Assembly: GCF_036456085.1 (NCBI RefSeq)
Contig: NZ_CP138632.1
Span: 372,001 to 436,000 of the forward strand
DNA: 64,000 bases
From: Veillonella parvula
Lineage (GTDB): Bacteria; Bacillota; Negativicutes; Veillonellales; Veillonellaceae
Reading direction: 5' to 3'
The translations under genes were made by a program, and so were the position numbers. Shown piece by piece: positions 56,136 to 64,000 of the stretch. The notes under the pieces are model-generated. The model searched no databases, was not told the DNA's origin, and was given only the letters and a program-made list of their open reading frames with translations. How positions within the stretch are numbered: position 1 is the stretch's first letter; each line of letters opens with the position of its first letter.

Positions 56136-56229
56136 AGTCAAACGTTATTTTTATGAAATTTGACTTTTATATTGACTAAAGTCAAAAAGTCAAATATAAT
56201 AGAATTATGCTAAAGAACAAATAGTCAAA
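56136..56229 (+). promoter_or_regulatory. Cluster of CtsR-type GTCAAA boxes
   Basis: AGTCAAA at 56136-56142, 56180-56186, 56188-56194 and 56223-56229; its reverse TTTGACT at 56159-56165; and TTGACT at 56172-56177. The 56180/56188 pair fills the spacer of the ctsR promoter with an 8-base period. CtsR consensus is two such heptads separated by three bases (10-base period), so the spacing is unusual. Confidence 0.7.
56172..56200 (+). promoter_or_regulatory. ctsR promoter
   Basis: TTGACT (56172-56177), 17-base spacer, TATAAT (56195-56200), 63 bases before the ctsR start. The spacer is made of two GTCAAA heptads, so bound CtsR would exclude RNA polymerase. Confidence 0.85.
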
Positions 56230-56263
56230 ACTATAGTAAATAAACTTTAAAGGGGTGTTTTTT

Positions 56264-56743
56264 ATGAGTATGATAGCTGATAAAATAGAAAAATTTATAT
56301 TAGACCGTATGCGTGAAGAACAAGAAAAGCTAATTTTAAAGCGTAATGAATTGGCTGATGAATTAGATTGTGCGCCATCCCAAATTAGTTACGTATTAAG
56401 TACGCGTTTTTCTAATGAGCGCGGTTTCGATGTTGAGTCAAGACGTGGCTTGGGTGGATATATTCGAATCAAAAAAATTAACCCAGAAAGTTCAGATTCT
56501 TTACCTGCTGTTACAACTTATCGGATTTATGAAGGTCCAAATACGGTAGAACGATTAATTGATATGCGAGATGTAGATCAATCATTATTTCAATTATTAC
56601 AATCTGAAAAGATTACCCGTCGTGAAGCTCAATTGATGCATAATTCTTTTGCTACATTAATTGAAAATGTAGACGTAGAAGAACGTAATGATGCTGTTCG
56701 TCAATTATATGCATCAATGGTGGACACTTTGCGGAAGGAGTGA
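56264..56743 (+). CDS. ctsR: Transcriptional repressor CtsR
   Basis: Heat-shock repressor of clp and often groESL; heat or McsB-linked stress releases it. ATG 56264 (MSMIADKIEKFI) has AAGGGG 8 bases upstream; GTG 56255 overlaps that site. 159 residues, normal. N-terminal winged helix (about 5-75) with the DNA-reading SNERGFDVESRRGLGGYIRI segment (glycine-rich wing, near 47-66) and a C-terminal dimer/McsB-binding domain. First of ctsR-mcsA-mcsB-clpC, and autoregulated by the boxes upstream. Confidence 0.96.
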   Translation: MSMIADKIEKFILDRMREEQEKLILKRNELADELDCAPSQISYVLSTRFSNERGFDVESRRGLGGYIRIKKINPESSDSLPAVTTYRIYEGPNTVERLIDMRDVDQSLFQLLQSEKITRREAQLMHNSFATLIENVDVEERNDAVRQLYASMVDTLRKE

Positions 56744-56749
56744 TGATTT

Positions 56750-57289
56750 GTGTTATGTGATCATTGCCATAAAAATGAAGCTACTATCCATATGACTAAT
56801 ATCATAAATAATCAAAAGACTGAGCAACATCTTTGCAGTACTTGTGCCACCGAGTTACAACAAGCTGGGAAATTATCTCCTTATAGTTCTTTTATGAATG
56901 ATATGTGGGATAATAACTTTTTTACTAATGATTTTTTTAAGAATATGGTGTATCCAGATAACTTATTAAAAGCTCATCAATCTAAGAGATGCCCTCAGTG
57001 TGGTATTACTTATGATGAATTCAATCGGGTAGGTAAGTTTGGCTGTGGTCAATGTTATGAGACTTTTAATAGTGAAATAAATCCATTATTAGAACGAATA
57101 CAAGGTAGTTCTGAGTATGAAGGGACTATACCTAGTCGTGGTACTAATGTTTTTAAAGCAAAGTATGAAGTAAAGCAATTGCGCCGTCAATTAGATACAG
57201 CTATTCAAGCTGAAAACTTTGAAGAAGCTGCAATTTTGAGAGATAAAATTAAAAATCTAGAAGTTATCATTGATGGTGATAACGAATAG
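56750..57289 (+). CDS. mcsA: McsA, activator of McsB
   Basis: Zinc protein that activates the arginine kinase McsB. Start GTG 56750 (MLCDHCHKNEATIH) with GGAAGGAG 9 bases upstream. 179 residues. Two zinc knuckle pairs: CDHC and CSTC (near residues 3-6 and 29-32), then CPQC and CGQC (near 82-85 and 99-102); a C-terminal UVR/coiled segment (about 140-175, RRQLDTAIQAENFEEAAILRD). Six bases after ctsR. Confidence 0.92.
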   Translation: MLCDHCHKNEATIHMTNIINNQKTEQHLCSTCATELQQAGKLSPYSSFMNDMWDNNFFTNDFFKNMVYPDNLLKAHQSKRCPQCGITYDEFNRVGKFGCGQCYETFNSEINPLLERIQGSSEYEGTIPSRGTNVFKAKYEVKQLRRQLDTAIQAENFEEAAILRDKIKNLEVIIDGDNE

Positions 57290-57298
57290 GAGGTTCTT

Positions 57299-58360
57299 AT
57301 GTTAGATACTATATTGGACTCTCCGCTAAGTCAGTGGCTGTGTCAGGATACAGAGGCGACAGACCACATTGTAATTTCAAGCCGTATACGATTGGCGAGA
57401 AATTTTGATGATATATTGTTTACGAATCGTGAAGATACAGTTTCCTTAGAAAAAGTGAATACAATCTCTCGAGGCCTATTGCCAATATTAAAAAAGGCTG
57501 ATGAGCACCAATATACAAATATTAGCCTTGAGCAATTAAGTCAATGTGAACGTGCTGTCTTAGTTGAAAAGCATTTAATGAGTCCTGCTTTAGAGGAACA
57601 ATTACCGTATCGTAATTTGATCGTATCTGATGATGCTTCTATCGCAATTATGGTAAATGAAGAAGATCATTTACGTATTCAATCTATGGCTCCAGGACTT
57701 AAATTGCAACAAGCTTATAATCATGCGGTTCAAATTGATAAAGCTATCGAAGCAAAATACCCTTATGCCTTTGATGAGCGATTTGGTTATTTAACTGCTT
57801 GCCCCACTAATGTGGGTACAGGTTTACGGGCCTCTGTTATGTTACATTTACCCGCATTGACGTTATCTGGTCGTATTACGAGACTCATTCGTAACATAAT
57901 ACAACTAGGTTACTCTGTACGAGGGTTGTATGGGGAAGGTTCCGAAGCTTTAGGTTGTATTTACCAGATTTCTAATCAACGAACGATGGGTATTAGTGAA
58001 GAAGCAACTATTGAGCAATTGATTAAAATCGTAGAAGGAATTATTGCAGAAGAACGAAAGTCTCGGCAATCTTTATTACACAACGATAAAGAAGGTTTGG
58101 AAGATATACTTTGGCGATCCTATGGAATTTTACAATATGCACGACGTGTAAGCGGTAAAGAGGCACTTAGTAAGCTTAGCGACATTCAATTAGGTGTAGA
58201 TTTAGAAATATTACCATTCTGGGGTAAAGATACTTTTAATGAGCTTGTTGCTATAACTAGACCAAACTTCCTCTCTAAATACTTAGGTAGTGAAAATTTG
58301 ACAGATACCGATCGCGACAGCTATCGTGCAAAGGTGATACGTCAAAAACTTTCAAATTAA
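57299..58360 (+). CDS. mcsB: Protein arginine kinase McsB
   Basis: Phosphorylates arginines on proteins, marking them for ClpCP. 353 residues, normal. Phosphagen-kinase fold: ISSRIRLARNF (near 27), LTACPTNVGTGLRASVMLHLPAL (split across about 165-187, with the catalytic Cys in TACP) and GEGSEALG (near 215). AGGAGG before the ATG; nine bases after mcsA. Possible ClpC adaptor and CtsR inactivator, as in Bacillus. Confidence 0.95.
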   Translation: MLDTILDSPLSQWLCQDTEATDHIVISSRIRLARNFDDILFTNREDTVSLEKVNTISRGLLPILKKADEHQYTNISLEQLSQCERAVLVEKHLMSPALEEQLPYRNLIVSDDASIAIMVNEEDHLRIQSMAPGLKLQQAYNHAVQIDKAIEAKYPYAFDERFGYLTACPTNVGTGLRASVMLHLPALTLSGRITRLIRNIIQLGYSVRGLYGEGSEALGCIYQISNQRTMGISEEATIEQLIKIVEGIIAEERKSRQSLLHNDKEGLEDILWRSYGILQYARRVSGKEALSKLSDIQLGVDLEILPFWGKDTFNELVAITRPNFLSKYLGSENLTDTDRDSYRAKVIRQKLSN

Positions 58361-58594
58361 TATAAATACATAAATAATTAATGCATGATTATTTATTTTG
58401 TATAGATTGATTTATATAATTTTCTTAGTTTACCGTTAAGAGATTTGTAAAAAATAGTAAATATTAATACTAGATAGCATAATAGATTAATAGAGTTTAA
58501 TAATATTTTTGATATTCCAATGGTTATTTCACCATTGTTTATATATATTTGAAAAGAAATAATTACAATTTACATAGATAGATGAGGTGATATT

Positions 58595-61042
58595 ATGATG
58601 CAACGGTTTACAGACGATGCACAGCGTGTTCTTTCGTTAGCTCAAGAGGCTGCTTTGGAGTTAGGACATGACTATGTTGGTACTGAACACGTACTCATTG
58701 GCCTTACAAAGGTTAAAAATGGTGTAGCAGCTAAAGCTTTAGAAGAGCTTGGCCTTGTTACAGAAGATATTTTTGAAGCTGTAGAAGAACATGTAGGACG
58801 TGGTAATAAAAAGGCAACGTCAATATATATGACACCTCGCGTTAAACATGTACTTGAGCTTGCCATTCAAGTAGCAAATCAAATGAATCACAATTACGTT
58901 GGTACTGAGCATATTCTATTGGGCCTACTTAGCGATGGTAGCGGTGTTGCAGTTGCTATTTTACGAGCTATGAATATACGTAGTAATGATGTAGTAGAAG
59001 CAATTCGTAGTATTCTTGGCTCGAATAAAGGTAGCAATAATGGTGGTCAAGAGGGAATAAATAGCAATAATGATTTAGGTGAGCTGTCAGATTTTGCAAC
59101 TGATCTTAATGAGTCTGCTAAACAAGGTAAGATTGATCCTGTTATTGGCCGCGATACGGAGATTCAACGAGTCATTCAAATTCTCAGCCGTAGAACTAAA
59201 AATAATCCTGTTCTTATTGGTGAACCAGGTGTAGGTAAAACAGCTATTGCCGAAGGCTTGGCACAGCGTATTGTGACTGATAATGTACCGGAGATTTTAC
59301 GTAATAAACGCATTATTTCTCTTAGTATTGGTTCTATGTTAGCGGGTGCCAAGTACCGTGGTGAATTTGAAGAACGGTTGAAAAAAGCCATTGATGAAGT
59401 ACAACAACATGATGATATGATTATCTTTATAGATGAAATTCATACATTGGTTGGGGCAGGTGCTACTGAAGGCGCTATGGATGCAGCTAATATCTTAAAG
59501 CCTGCTTTGGCACGAGGTGAATTCCAAGTTATCGGTGCCACAACACTTGATGAATATAAGAAATATATAGAAAAAGATGCTGCTTTAGAGCGTCGTTTTC
59601 AACCCGTTCAAGTAGGAGAGCCTAACGAAGAGGATGCTCTTGAAATTTTAAAGGGATTAAGAGATCGGTATGAAGCTTTCCATAAGGCTAAGATTACAGA
59701 TGAGGCATTAACAGCAGCTGTGTCTTTATCTAGCCGATATATTACAGATCGATTCTTACCTGATAAGGCTATCGATGTAGTCGATGAAGCTGCATCTAAG
59801 GTTCGTATGAAAGTATTTTCTTCAGCACCTGATGTTAAAGCATTAGAGGATCGCCTCAATACAGTTAAGAAAGAAAAAGAAGCTGCGGTTACGTCTCAAG
59901 ATTTCGAAAAGGCTGCAAAGCTTCGCGATGAAGAACAATTACTATTAAAAGAAATTGGTGATAAAAAATCTATTGCTAAAGAAAAAAGCGATCAAAAGTT
60001 AATAGTAACAGAGGAAGACATAGCTGCTGTAGTAGCGCAATGGACAGGCATTCCAGTGGCTAAAATTGCAGAAGAAGAGTCTGCAACCTTACTACATTTG
60101 GAAGAAGAACTTCATAAACGCGTAGTAGGTCAAGATGAGGCTGTTACTGCTGTAGCTAAAGCTGTACGCCGTGCAAGGGCTGGATTAAAAGACCCAAAAC
60201 GGCCTATTGGTTCATTCTTGTTCCTTGGGCCAACTGGTGTAGGGAAAACTGAGCTAGCAAGAGCGCTTGCATCCTCCTTGTTCGGCGATGAATCTGCTAT
60301 GATTCGACTTGATATGTCTGAATATATGGAAAAACATACTGTGTCTCGCTTAGTCGGTGCCCCTCCAGGTTACGTAGGCTATGAAGAAGGTGGACAATTA
60401 ACAGATGCGGTACGTCGCAAACCATATAGCGTTATCCTCCTCGATGAAGTGGAAAAGGCACATGCAGATTTCTTTAATATTTTGTTACAAGTTCTTGATG
60501 ATGGTCGTCTTACTGATAGTCAAGGAAGAACTGTAGATTTCAGAAATACAGTTATTATTATGACAAGTAACTTAGGTGCTAAAGCTTTACATAAAAACTC
60601 TCCAGAACTTGGTTTCTTAGCGGCTAAAAAATCTGATTTCAATGTAGATGAAAATAAAGAAATTGAGTTTAAAGAGGCTAAGAAGTCAGTAATGGATGCG
60701 GTGAAACGTCATTTTAGACCTGAGTTTTTAAACCGTATTGATGAAATGATTGTATTCCATCCATTAACAGAAGAGGACTTAAAAGAAATTGTAACTATCT
60801 TGATGAGTGATGTTACAAAACGCCTTGAAGCGCGTGATTTACAATTAGAAATCTCTCCTGAGGCTATGCATTTACTTGTTAAGGAGGGCTCTGATTTCAC
60901 AATGGGGGCTCGACCATTAAAACGTGCTATTCAACGTTTAATTGAGGACCCAGTGTCCGATCTTATTTTGAAAGGAGATGCAAAAGAAGGTAAAATTATT
61001 AAAGCAGATGCAAAGGATAACGATCTTGTTGTATCAATATGA
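58595..61042 (+). CDS. clpC: ATP-dependent Clp protease ATPase subunit ClpC
   Basis: Hsp100 unfoldase that feeds ClpP. 815 residues, normal. Start at one of two adjacent ATGs (58595 or 58598) after GAGGTGA. Two Clp_N repeats (about 1-145), first AAA+ with GEPGVGKT (near 210), a coiled middle domain with the UVR-like segment (about 415-480) that binds McsB, and second AAA+ with GPTGVGKT (near 545) plus the ClpP-contact loop. The 234-base gap after mcsB (58361-58594) holds AT-rich DNA, a weak AATGGT/ACCATT hairpin at 58519-58536, and no CtsR box that I can see, so transcription from the ctsR promoter is likely. Confidence 0.97.
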   Translation: MMQRFTDDAQRVLSLAQEAALELGHDYVGTEHVLIGLTKVKNGVAAKALEELGLVTEDIFEAVEEHVGRGNKKATSIYMTPRVKHVLELAIQVANQMNHNYVGTEHILLGLLSDGSGVAVAILRAMNIRSNDVVEAIRSILGSNKGSNNGGQEGINSNNDLGELSDFATDLNESAKQGKIDPVIGRDTEIQRVIQILSRRTKNNPVLIGEPGVGKTAIAEGLAQRIVTDNVPEILRNKRIISLSIGSMLAGAKYRGEFEERLKKAIDEVQQHDDMIIFIDEIHTLVGAGATEGAMDAANILKPALARGEFQVIGATTLDEYKKYIEKDAALERRFQPVQVGEPNEEDALEILKGLRDRYEAFHKAKITDEALTAAVSLSSRYITDRFLPDKAIDVVDEAASKVRMKVFSSAPDVKALEDRLNTVKKEKEAAVTSQDFEKAAKLRDEEQLLLKEIGDKKSIAKEKSDQKLIVTEEDIAAVVAQWTGIPVAKIAEEESATLLHLEEELHKRVVGQDEAVTAVAKAVRRARAGLKDPKRPIGSFLFLGPTGVGKTELARALASSLFGDESAMIRLDMSEYMEKHTVSRLVGAPPGYVGYEEGGQLTDAVRRKPYSVILLDEVEKAHADFFNILLQVLDDGRLTDSQGRTVDFRNTVIIMTSNLGAKALHKNSPELGFLAAKKSDFNVDENKEIEFKEAKKSVMDAVKRHFRPEFLNRIDEMIVFHPLTEEDLKEIVTILMSDVTKRLEARDLQLEISPEAMHLLVKEGSDFTMGARPLKRAIQRLIEDPVSDLILKGDAKEGKIIKADAKDNDLVVSI

Positions 61043-61100
61043 TAAAAATACAAATTATACAGTTGATGACTACCTTTCATATAAAAAATATAAGTTAAAT

Positions 61101-61108
61101 GGTATACT
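61101..61108 (+). promoter_or_regulatory. Possible extended -10 promoter before radA
   Basis: TGGTATACT-type element (TATACT at 61103-61108 with TG upstream), the same as at tyrS. No good -35. It lies 42 bases before a terminator-like hairpin. Confidence 0.4.
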
Positions 61109-61149
61109 ATAAAATGATGATAGTTAACCATGTAGTAAAATTATGCATA

Positions 61150-61188
61150 AAAGGTCATGAATGGTTATCATTCATGACCTTTCTTTTT
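61150..61188 (+). terminator. Terminator or attenuator between clpC and radA
   Basis: AAAGGTCATGAATG, loop GTTAT, perfect complement, then CTTTTTAAA. Fourteen pairs. It ends 17 bases before the radA ATG, leaving no room for a promoter after it. Confidence 0.85.
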
Positions 61189-61205
61189 AAATGTATTGAG
61201 GTGTT

Positions 61206-62579
61206 ATGGCAAAAGCAAAATCTGTATTCTTTTGTCAAAATTGTGGGGCTGAATCCTCTAAGTGGATGGGCCGTTGTCCACAATGTGGAGAATGGAATAC
61301 ATTAGTTGAAGAAATAATTAAAGAAACTAAACATAGTCGAACACCTTCTCGAGGTGTTGGAAATCAAACGGCGAAGCCTACCGCCTTGCCAGATATCGAA
61401 ATTTCTTCTATTGCACGCGTATCTACAACCTTTGGTGAAATTGACCGTGTATTAGGTGGGGGCATAGTGCCTGGTGCTCTAATGCTTTTAGGTGGTGATC
61501 CTGGTATTGGTAAATCTACTCTGTTACTACAAGTATCCCAGAAGGTAGCCGATACAGTAGGAGCAGTTCTTTATGCATCTGGTGAAGAGTCTCAGTTACA
61601 ACTTAAACTTCGAGCAGAACGACTGCATATTAATAGTGAACGGTTACAAGTTATTGCAGATACTGATCTAGATCATATATTGGAGCAAGCTGAAGCAATG
61701 ACTCCTTCCTTACTAGTCATTGACTCTATACAAACTATGTATACTGGAGATATAGATGCTGCGCCAGGCAGTGTTAGTCAAGTTCGTGAATGCACATCTC
61801 GCCTACTTCGCTTCTGTAAAGAACGAAATATACCTACTGTAATCATTGGCCATGTAACAAAGGAAGGCAATATTGCAGGGCCTCGTATGTTAGAGCATAT
61901 GGTAGATGTAGTGCTTTACTTTGAAGGGGAGCGTTCTTATCAATTCCGTATATTACGGTCCATTAAAAACCGTTTTGGATCTACATCAGAAACAGGCATT
62001 TTTGCTATGGTAGAGGAAGGGTTACAGGAATTGTCCAATCCGTCTGCTTCTCTTTTAGCCGAGCGTTCCGATGAAGAAAGCGGCAGTGCTGTTATGATTT
62101 ACCTTGAAGGGGTTCGCCCCATCTTGGTAGAGGTACAAAGCTTGGTCGTTACTACGGCTTTTGGTATGCCTAGACGTACGGCGATTGGTTATGATCTTAA
62201 CCGGTTAATCGTATTATTAGCAGTCTTAGAAAAACGCTGTGGCTTTACATTAGGTAATAAAGACGTGTATGTAAATGTTATCGGTGGTCTCAAGGTAAAT
62301 GAACCTGCTTGTGATTTATCTATGGCGGTTGCCATTGTGTCAAATCTGAAAAATCGAATCGTTCCAACAGATATGGTAATTTTAGGTGAAGTAGGCTTAA
62401 CTGGTAATGTTCGCAGTATTCCTCGCATTGAACAGCGTATAAATGAAGCCAAGAAATTAGGTTTTAAAAAGTTTATTATTCCTGAAGGCAACTATAAACA
62501 AATTAAGGATAATGATAGTTCTATCAAAATTAAAGGTGTCAAATCTATACAAGAGGCGATGCAACTCGTATTTTTATAA
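61206..62579 (+). CDS. radA: DNA repair protein RadA
   Basis: RecA-like helicase that migrates recombination branches. 457 residues, normal. N-terminal zinc finger with FFCQNCGA and CPQCGEWN (near residues 9-12 and 24-31), KaiC/RecA-like ATPase with GGDPGIGKST (near 100) and KNRFGST motif (near 255), and a Lon-type C-terminal domain (about 280-457). GAGGTGTT precedes the ATG. clpC-radA-yacL-ispD order is common in Firmicutes; disA is absent between radA and the PIN/TRAM gene. Confidence 0.97.
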   Translation: MAKAKSVFFCQNCGAESSKWMGRCPQCGEWNTLVEEIIKETKHSRTPSRGVGNQTAKPTALPDIEISSIARVSTTFGEIDRVLGGGIVPGALMLLGGDPGIGKSTLLLQVSQKVADTVGAVLYASGEESQLQLKLRAERLHINSERLQVIADTDLDHILEQAEAMTPSLLVIDSIQTMYTGDIDAAPGSVSQVRECTSRLLRFCKERNIPTVIIGHVTKEGNIAGPRMLEHMVDVVLYFEGERSYQFRILRSIKNRFGSTSETGIFAMVEEGLQELSNPSASLLAERSDEESGSAVMIYLEGVRPILVEVQSLVVTTAFGMPRRTAIGYDLNRLIVLLAVLEKRCGFTLGNKDVYVNVIGGLKVNEPACDLSMAVAIVSNLKNRIVPTDMVILGEVGLTGNVRSIPRIEQRINEAKKLGFKKFIIPEGNYKQIKDNDSSIKIKGVKSIQEAMQLVFL

Positions 62580-62594
62580 TTAGGAGGTGATTTC

Positions 62595-63733
62595 ATGATT
62601 TATCGGATTTTACGCTATGTAATAGCCATTTTAGTAGGTACAGCAGCCTACGTGGGAATGGATAGCTTAGCACCTATTATTGACCCATATTTGGTTTCTC
62701 AATTTGAATCTTTTGGGGACATGTCGTTAACAATTGCACGTATTGCAGTATTAATCGTAGGTACTCTATTAGGCCTTGTTATTGGTTATCTGATTTCATC
62801 ATTTATTCTGAAACAAGGTTTAGTAATTGCTAAAAGATTAGAGCGTATTCTTACTCATATTCCAAATCAAGAATTGATTGCAGGCACCATCGGTTTATTA
62901 TTGCAAATCTAATTGGTGTTGCATTCAATCAAGTACCTATTATAGGACCTTATATTCCTATAATTTTGAGTGCTATTTTTGGATATAGTGGACTTAAAAT
63001 CATGGCTCGTAAAGGCCCCGAAATGTACAATAATTACGTACAACAATGGGGAGGAGATAGCACTAAAAAAACAAGTCGTTTTAAAATGTTTTCAACTCAT
63101 AAATTAGATAAATCCTCTAGTACGCCAAAATTACTAGATACTTCAGTTATCATTGACGGTCGTATCAAAGAACTATGTGCTACGGGCTTCATTGAAGGCC
63201 CTCTTATGGTGCCACTATTTGTATTAAATGAGTTACAGGTAATTTCTGACTCTGCGGATGCTACGAAACGCAACCGTGGTCGACGTGGCCTTGATATTTT
63301 GAAGGATATGCAAGATGCCAATAAGGTAGCTATAGAAGTTGTTGAAGATGATTATGATGATCTTGTAGAGGTTGATTCAAAACTTATGCGACTTGCTTTA
63401 GATAAGCAGTGGAAATTGATGACTAATGACTTTAACTTGAATAAGGTGGCTCGTGTACAAGGTATTGAAGTGCTTAACCTTAATGAATTGGCAAATGTAT
63501 TAAAACCTGCTCTAATCGCTGGAGAATGGATTCGCGTTCAAATCATGAAAGAAGGTAAGGAAGTACACCAAGGTGTGGCTTATCTCGACGATGGCACGAT
63601 GATTGTCGTAGAGGATGGTAAGCCTTATGTTGGTCAAAATGTAGAGGTTATGGTTACATCCATATTACAAACGAGTGCAGGACGGATGATTTTTGCTCGT
63701 GTAGATGGAGGACAAAATGGGCAAGGCAATTAG
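62595..63733 (+). pseudogene. PIN/TRAM-domain membrane protein (YacL-like), interrupted by a frameshift
   Basis: Two abutting frames make one protein. 62595-62912 gives the N-terminal 105 residues with membrane helices (about 8-25, 45-70, 93-105) and stops at TAA 62910. The -1 frame continues from about 62897 without stop through IANLIGVAFNQVP, a further helix, then a PIN nuclease domain (LLDTSVIIDGRI, Asp active-site residues, MTNDFNLNK) and a C-terminal TRAM domain, ending 63733. Missing one base (expected TTTAATT, found TTTATT) at about 62897 explains this: with an A added the frame is continuous at 379 residues, normal for the family. Either a true single-base deletion, or a sequencing/assembly error. 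The 3' part may be translated on its own from TTG 62966. Ends 17 bases inside ispD. Confidence 0.85.
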
Positions 63734-64000
63734 TTGTATCGTTCTCGCTGCAGGTGCTGGTCGCCGTATGGGATACAAAGAAAATAAGATATTTATTCCT
63801 TTAGGGGGACATTCTATTATTCAACGTACCATACAAAATGTAGAAAAGATTGAAGGTTTAAAAGAAATTATTCTTGTTGTAGCTGAAGGCGAACAAGAAT
63901 ATATGTCTAACCATATTCAAGGGTTGGATTTGCATATTCCTGTAAAGATAGTATTTGGTGGAAGAGAACGTCAAGATTCTGTGGCATATGGTCTCAAAGC
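63717..64000 (+). CDS. ispD: 2-C-methyl-D-erythritol 4-phosphate cytidylyltransferase, 5' part
   Basis: Second cytidylyl step of the MEP isoprenoid pathway, transfers CMP to MEP. Only the first 94 or so residues lie in the window; the frame is open at its end. Nucleotide-binding loop VLAAGAGRRMGYKENKIF (near residues 9-26; the usual GxGxRxG with Lys) and the GGRERQDSVAYGL motif near 82 are clear. ATG 63717 has GGAGG 5 bases upstream and overlaps the end of the PIN/TRAM gene by 17 bases. Confidence 0.95.
   Translation, partial: MGKAISCIVLAAGAGRRMGYKENKIFIPLGGHSIIQRTIQNVEKIEGLKEIILVVAEGEQEYMSNHIQGLDLHIPVKIVFGGRERQDSVAYGLK

Noticed and set aside
61099-61305. 68-codon frame spanning the clpC-radA hairpin
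   Set aside because: It overlaps radA in another frame, crosses the terminator hairpin and has no ribosome binding site.
62885-62912. Programmed -1 frameshift in the PIN/TRAM gene
   Set aside because: The junction GGT TTA TTA TTG is not a slippery XXXYYYZ heptamer, and I see no downstream stem-loop; a one-base deletion or sequence error is simpler.

Overview
The window looks like chromosome of a Veillonella-type Negativicute, a diderm Firmicute. The genome-level identification is an inference. The DNA is moderately AT-rich with A/T-rich intergenic gaps. Several systems are Firmicute-type: a perfect CIRCE before groESL, ctsR-mcsA-mcsB-clpC, sufCBDSU, and a CcpN/PpsR pair controlling PEP synthase. 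They occur together with traits of cells that have an outer membrane: a MacAB-like tripartite pump, SurE, and remnants of a type IV pilus (PilM/N/O-like) operon. I see no phage, insertion sequence, CRISPR array, rRNA or plasmid-type region. Almost everything is core housekeeping DNA, mostly on the + strand. Only a class A PBP, rpmB and a SpeD-like gene are on the - strand.

Layout. 1-1.6 kb: 3' end of a pilus-assembly operon. 1.6-3.4 kb: shikimate kinase with a basic tail, overlapping pfkA. 3.5-6.6 kb: MacA/MacB-like export pump. 6.8-10.8 kb: thioesterase and pheST. 10.9-15.7 kb: U32 peptidase-family protein and mutS2. 15.9-19.3 kb: PBP1A diverging from tyrS. 19.5-25.2 kb: CoA-type Nudix hydrolase, then ppsA, ccpN-like regulator, ppsR and dgt. 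25.3-29.6 kb: rpmB(-), recG, tautomerase and guaB. 29.6-33.7 kb: a tight operon of WecG/TagA glycosyltransferase, psd, pssA, GT2 glycosyltransferase and surE. 33.7 kb: tRNA-Leu(CAA) with its own consensus promoter and terminator, then an orphan beta-propeller-like gene. 34.8-39.6 kb: acpS, nnr, an MBL-fold lipoprotein, an AMIN/amidase_3 cell-wall amidase and a GerMN lipoprotein. 39.7-43.4 kb: thiL and the t6A genes tsaE-tsaB-rimI-tsaD. 43.4-45.3 kb: a HisKA_2 kinase and ANTAR response regulator. 45.3-47.5 kb: groESL. 47.8-49.6 kb: DoxX protein and lysA. 49.7-55.4 kb: suf operon behind a candidate small RNA or attenuator, plus a HAD phosphatase. 55.5-56.1 kb: the SpeD-like gene(-). 56.2-61.0 kb: CtsR regulon core. 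61.2-64.0 kb: radA, a PIN/TRAM gene with a frameshift, and the start of ispD.

How it fits together. The ppsA block pairs an enzyme with a transcriptional (CcpN-like) and a post-translational (PpsR) regulator, as expected for a lactate-using gluconeogenic anaerobe. The psd/pssA block makes phosphatidylserine and phosphatidylethanolamine and also carries two glycosyltransferases. Protein quality control is wired to two repressors: GTCAAA boxes of CtsR type occur in both the ctsR and groES promoter regions, and groES also has CIRCE.

Most worth a second look: (1) the SpeD-family protein that has lost both its pyruvoyl-forming Ser and its catalytic Cys and gained a very basic tail; (2) CtsR-type boxes arranged with an 8-bp rather than a 10-bp period at two promoters; (3) a promoter-RNA-terminator unit in front of suf; (4) the single-base frameshift in the PIN/TRAM gene; (5) the orphan gene next to tRNA-Leu. 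I did not find an obviously new multi-gene system. Most of the window is well-understood core genome.
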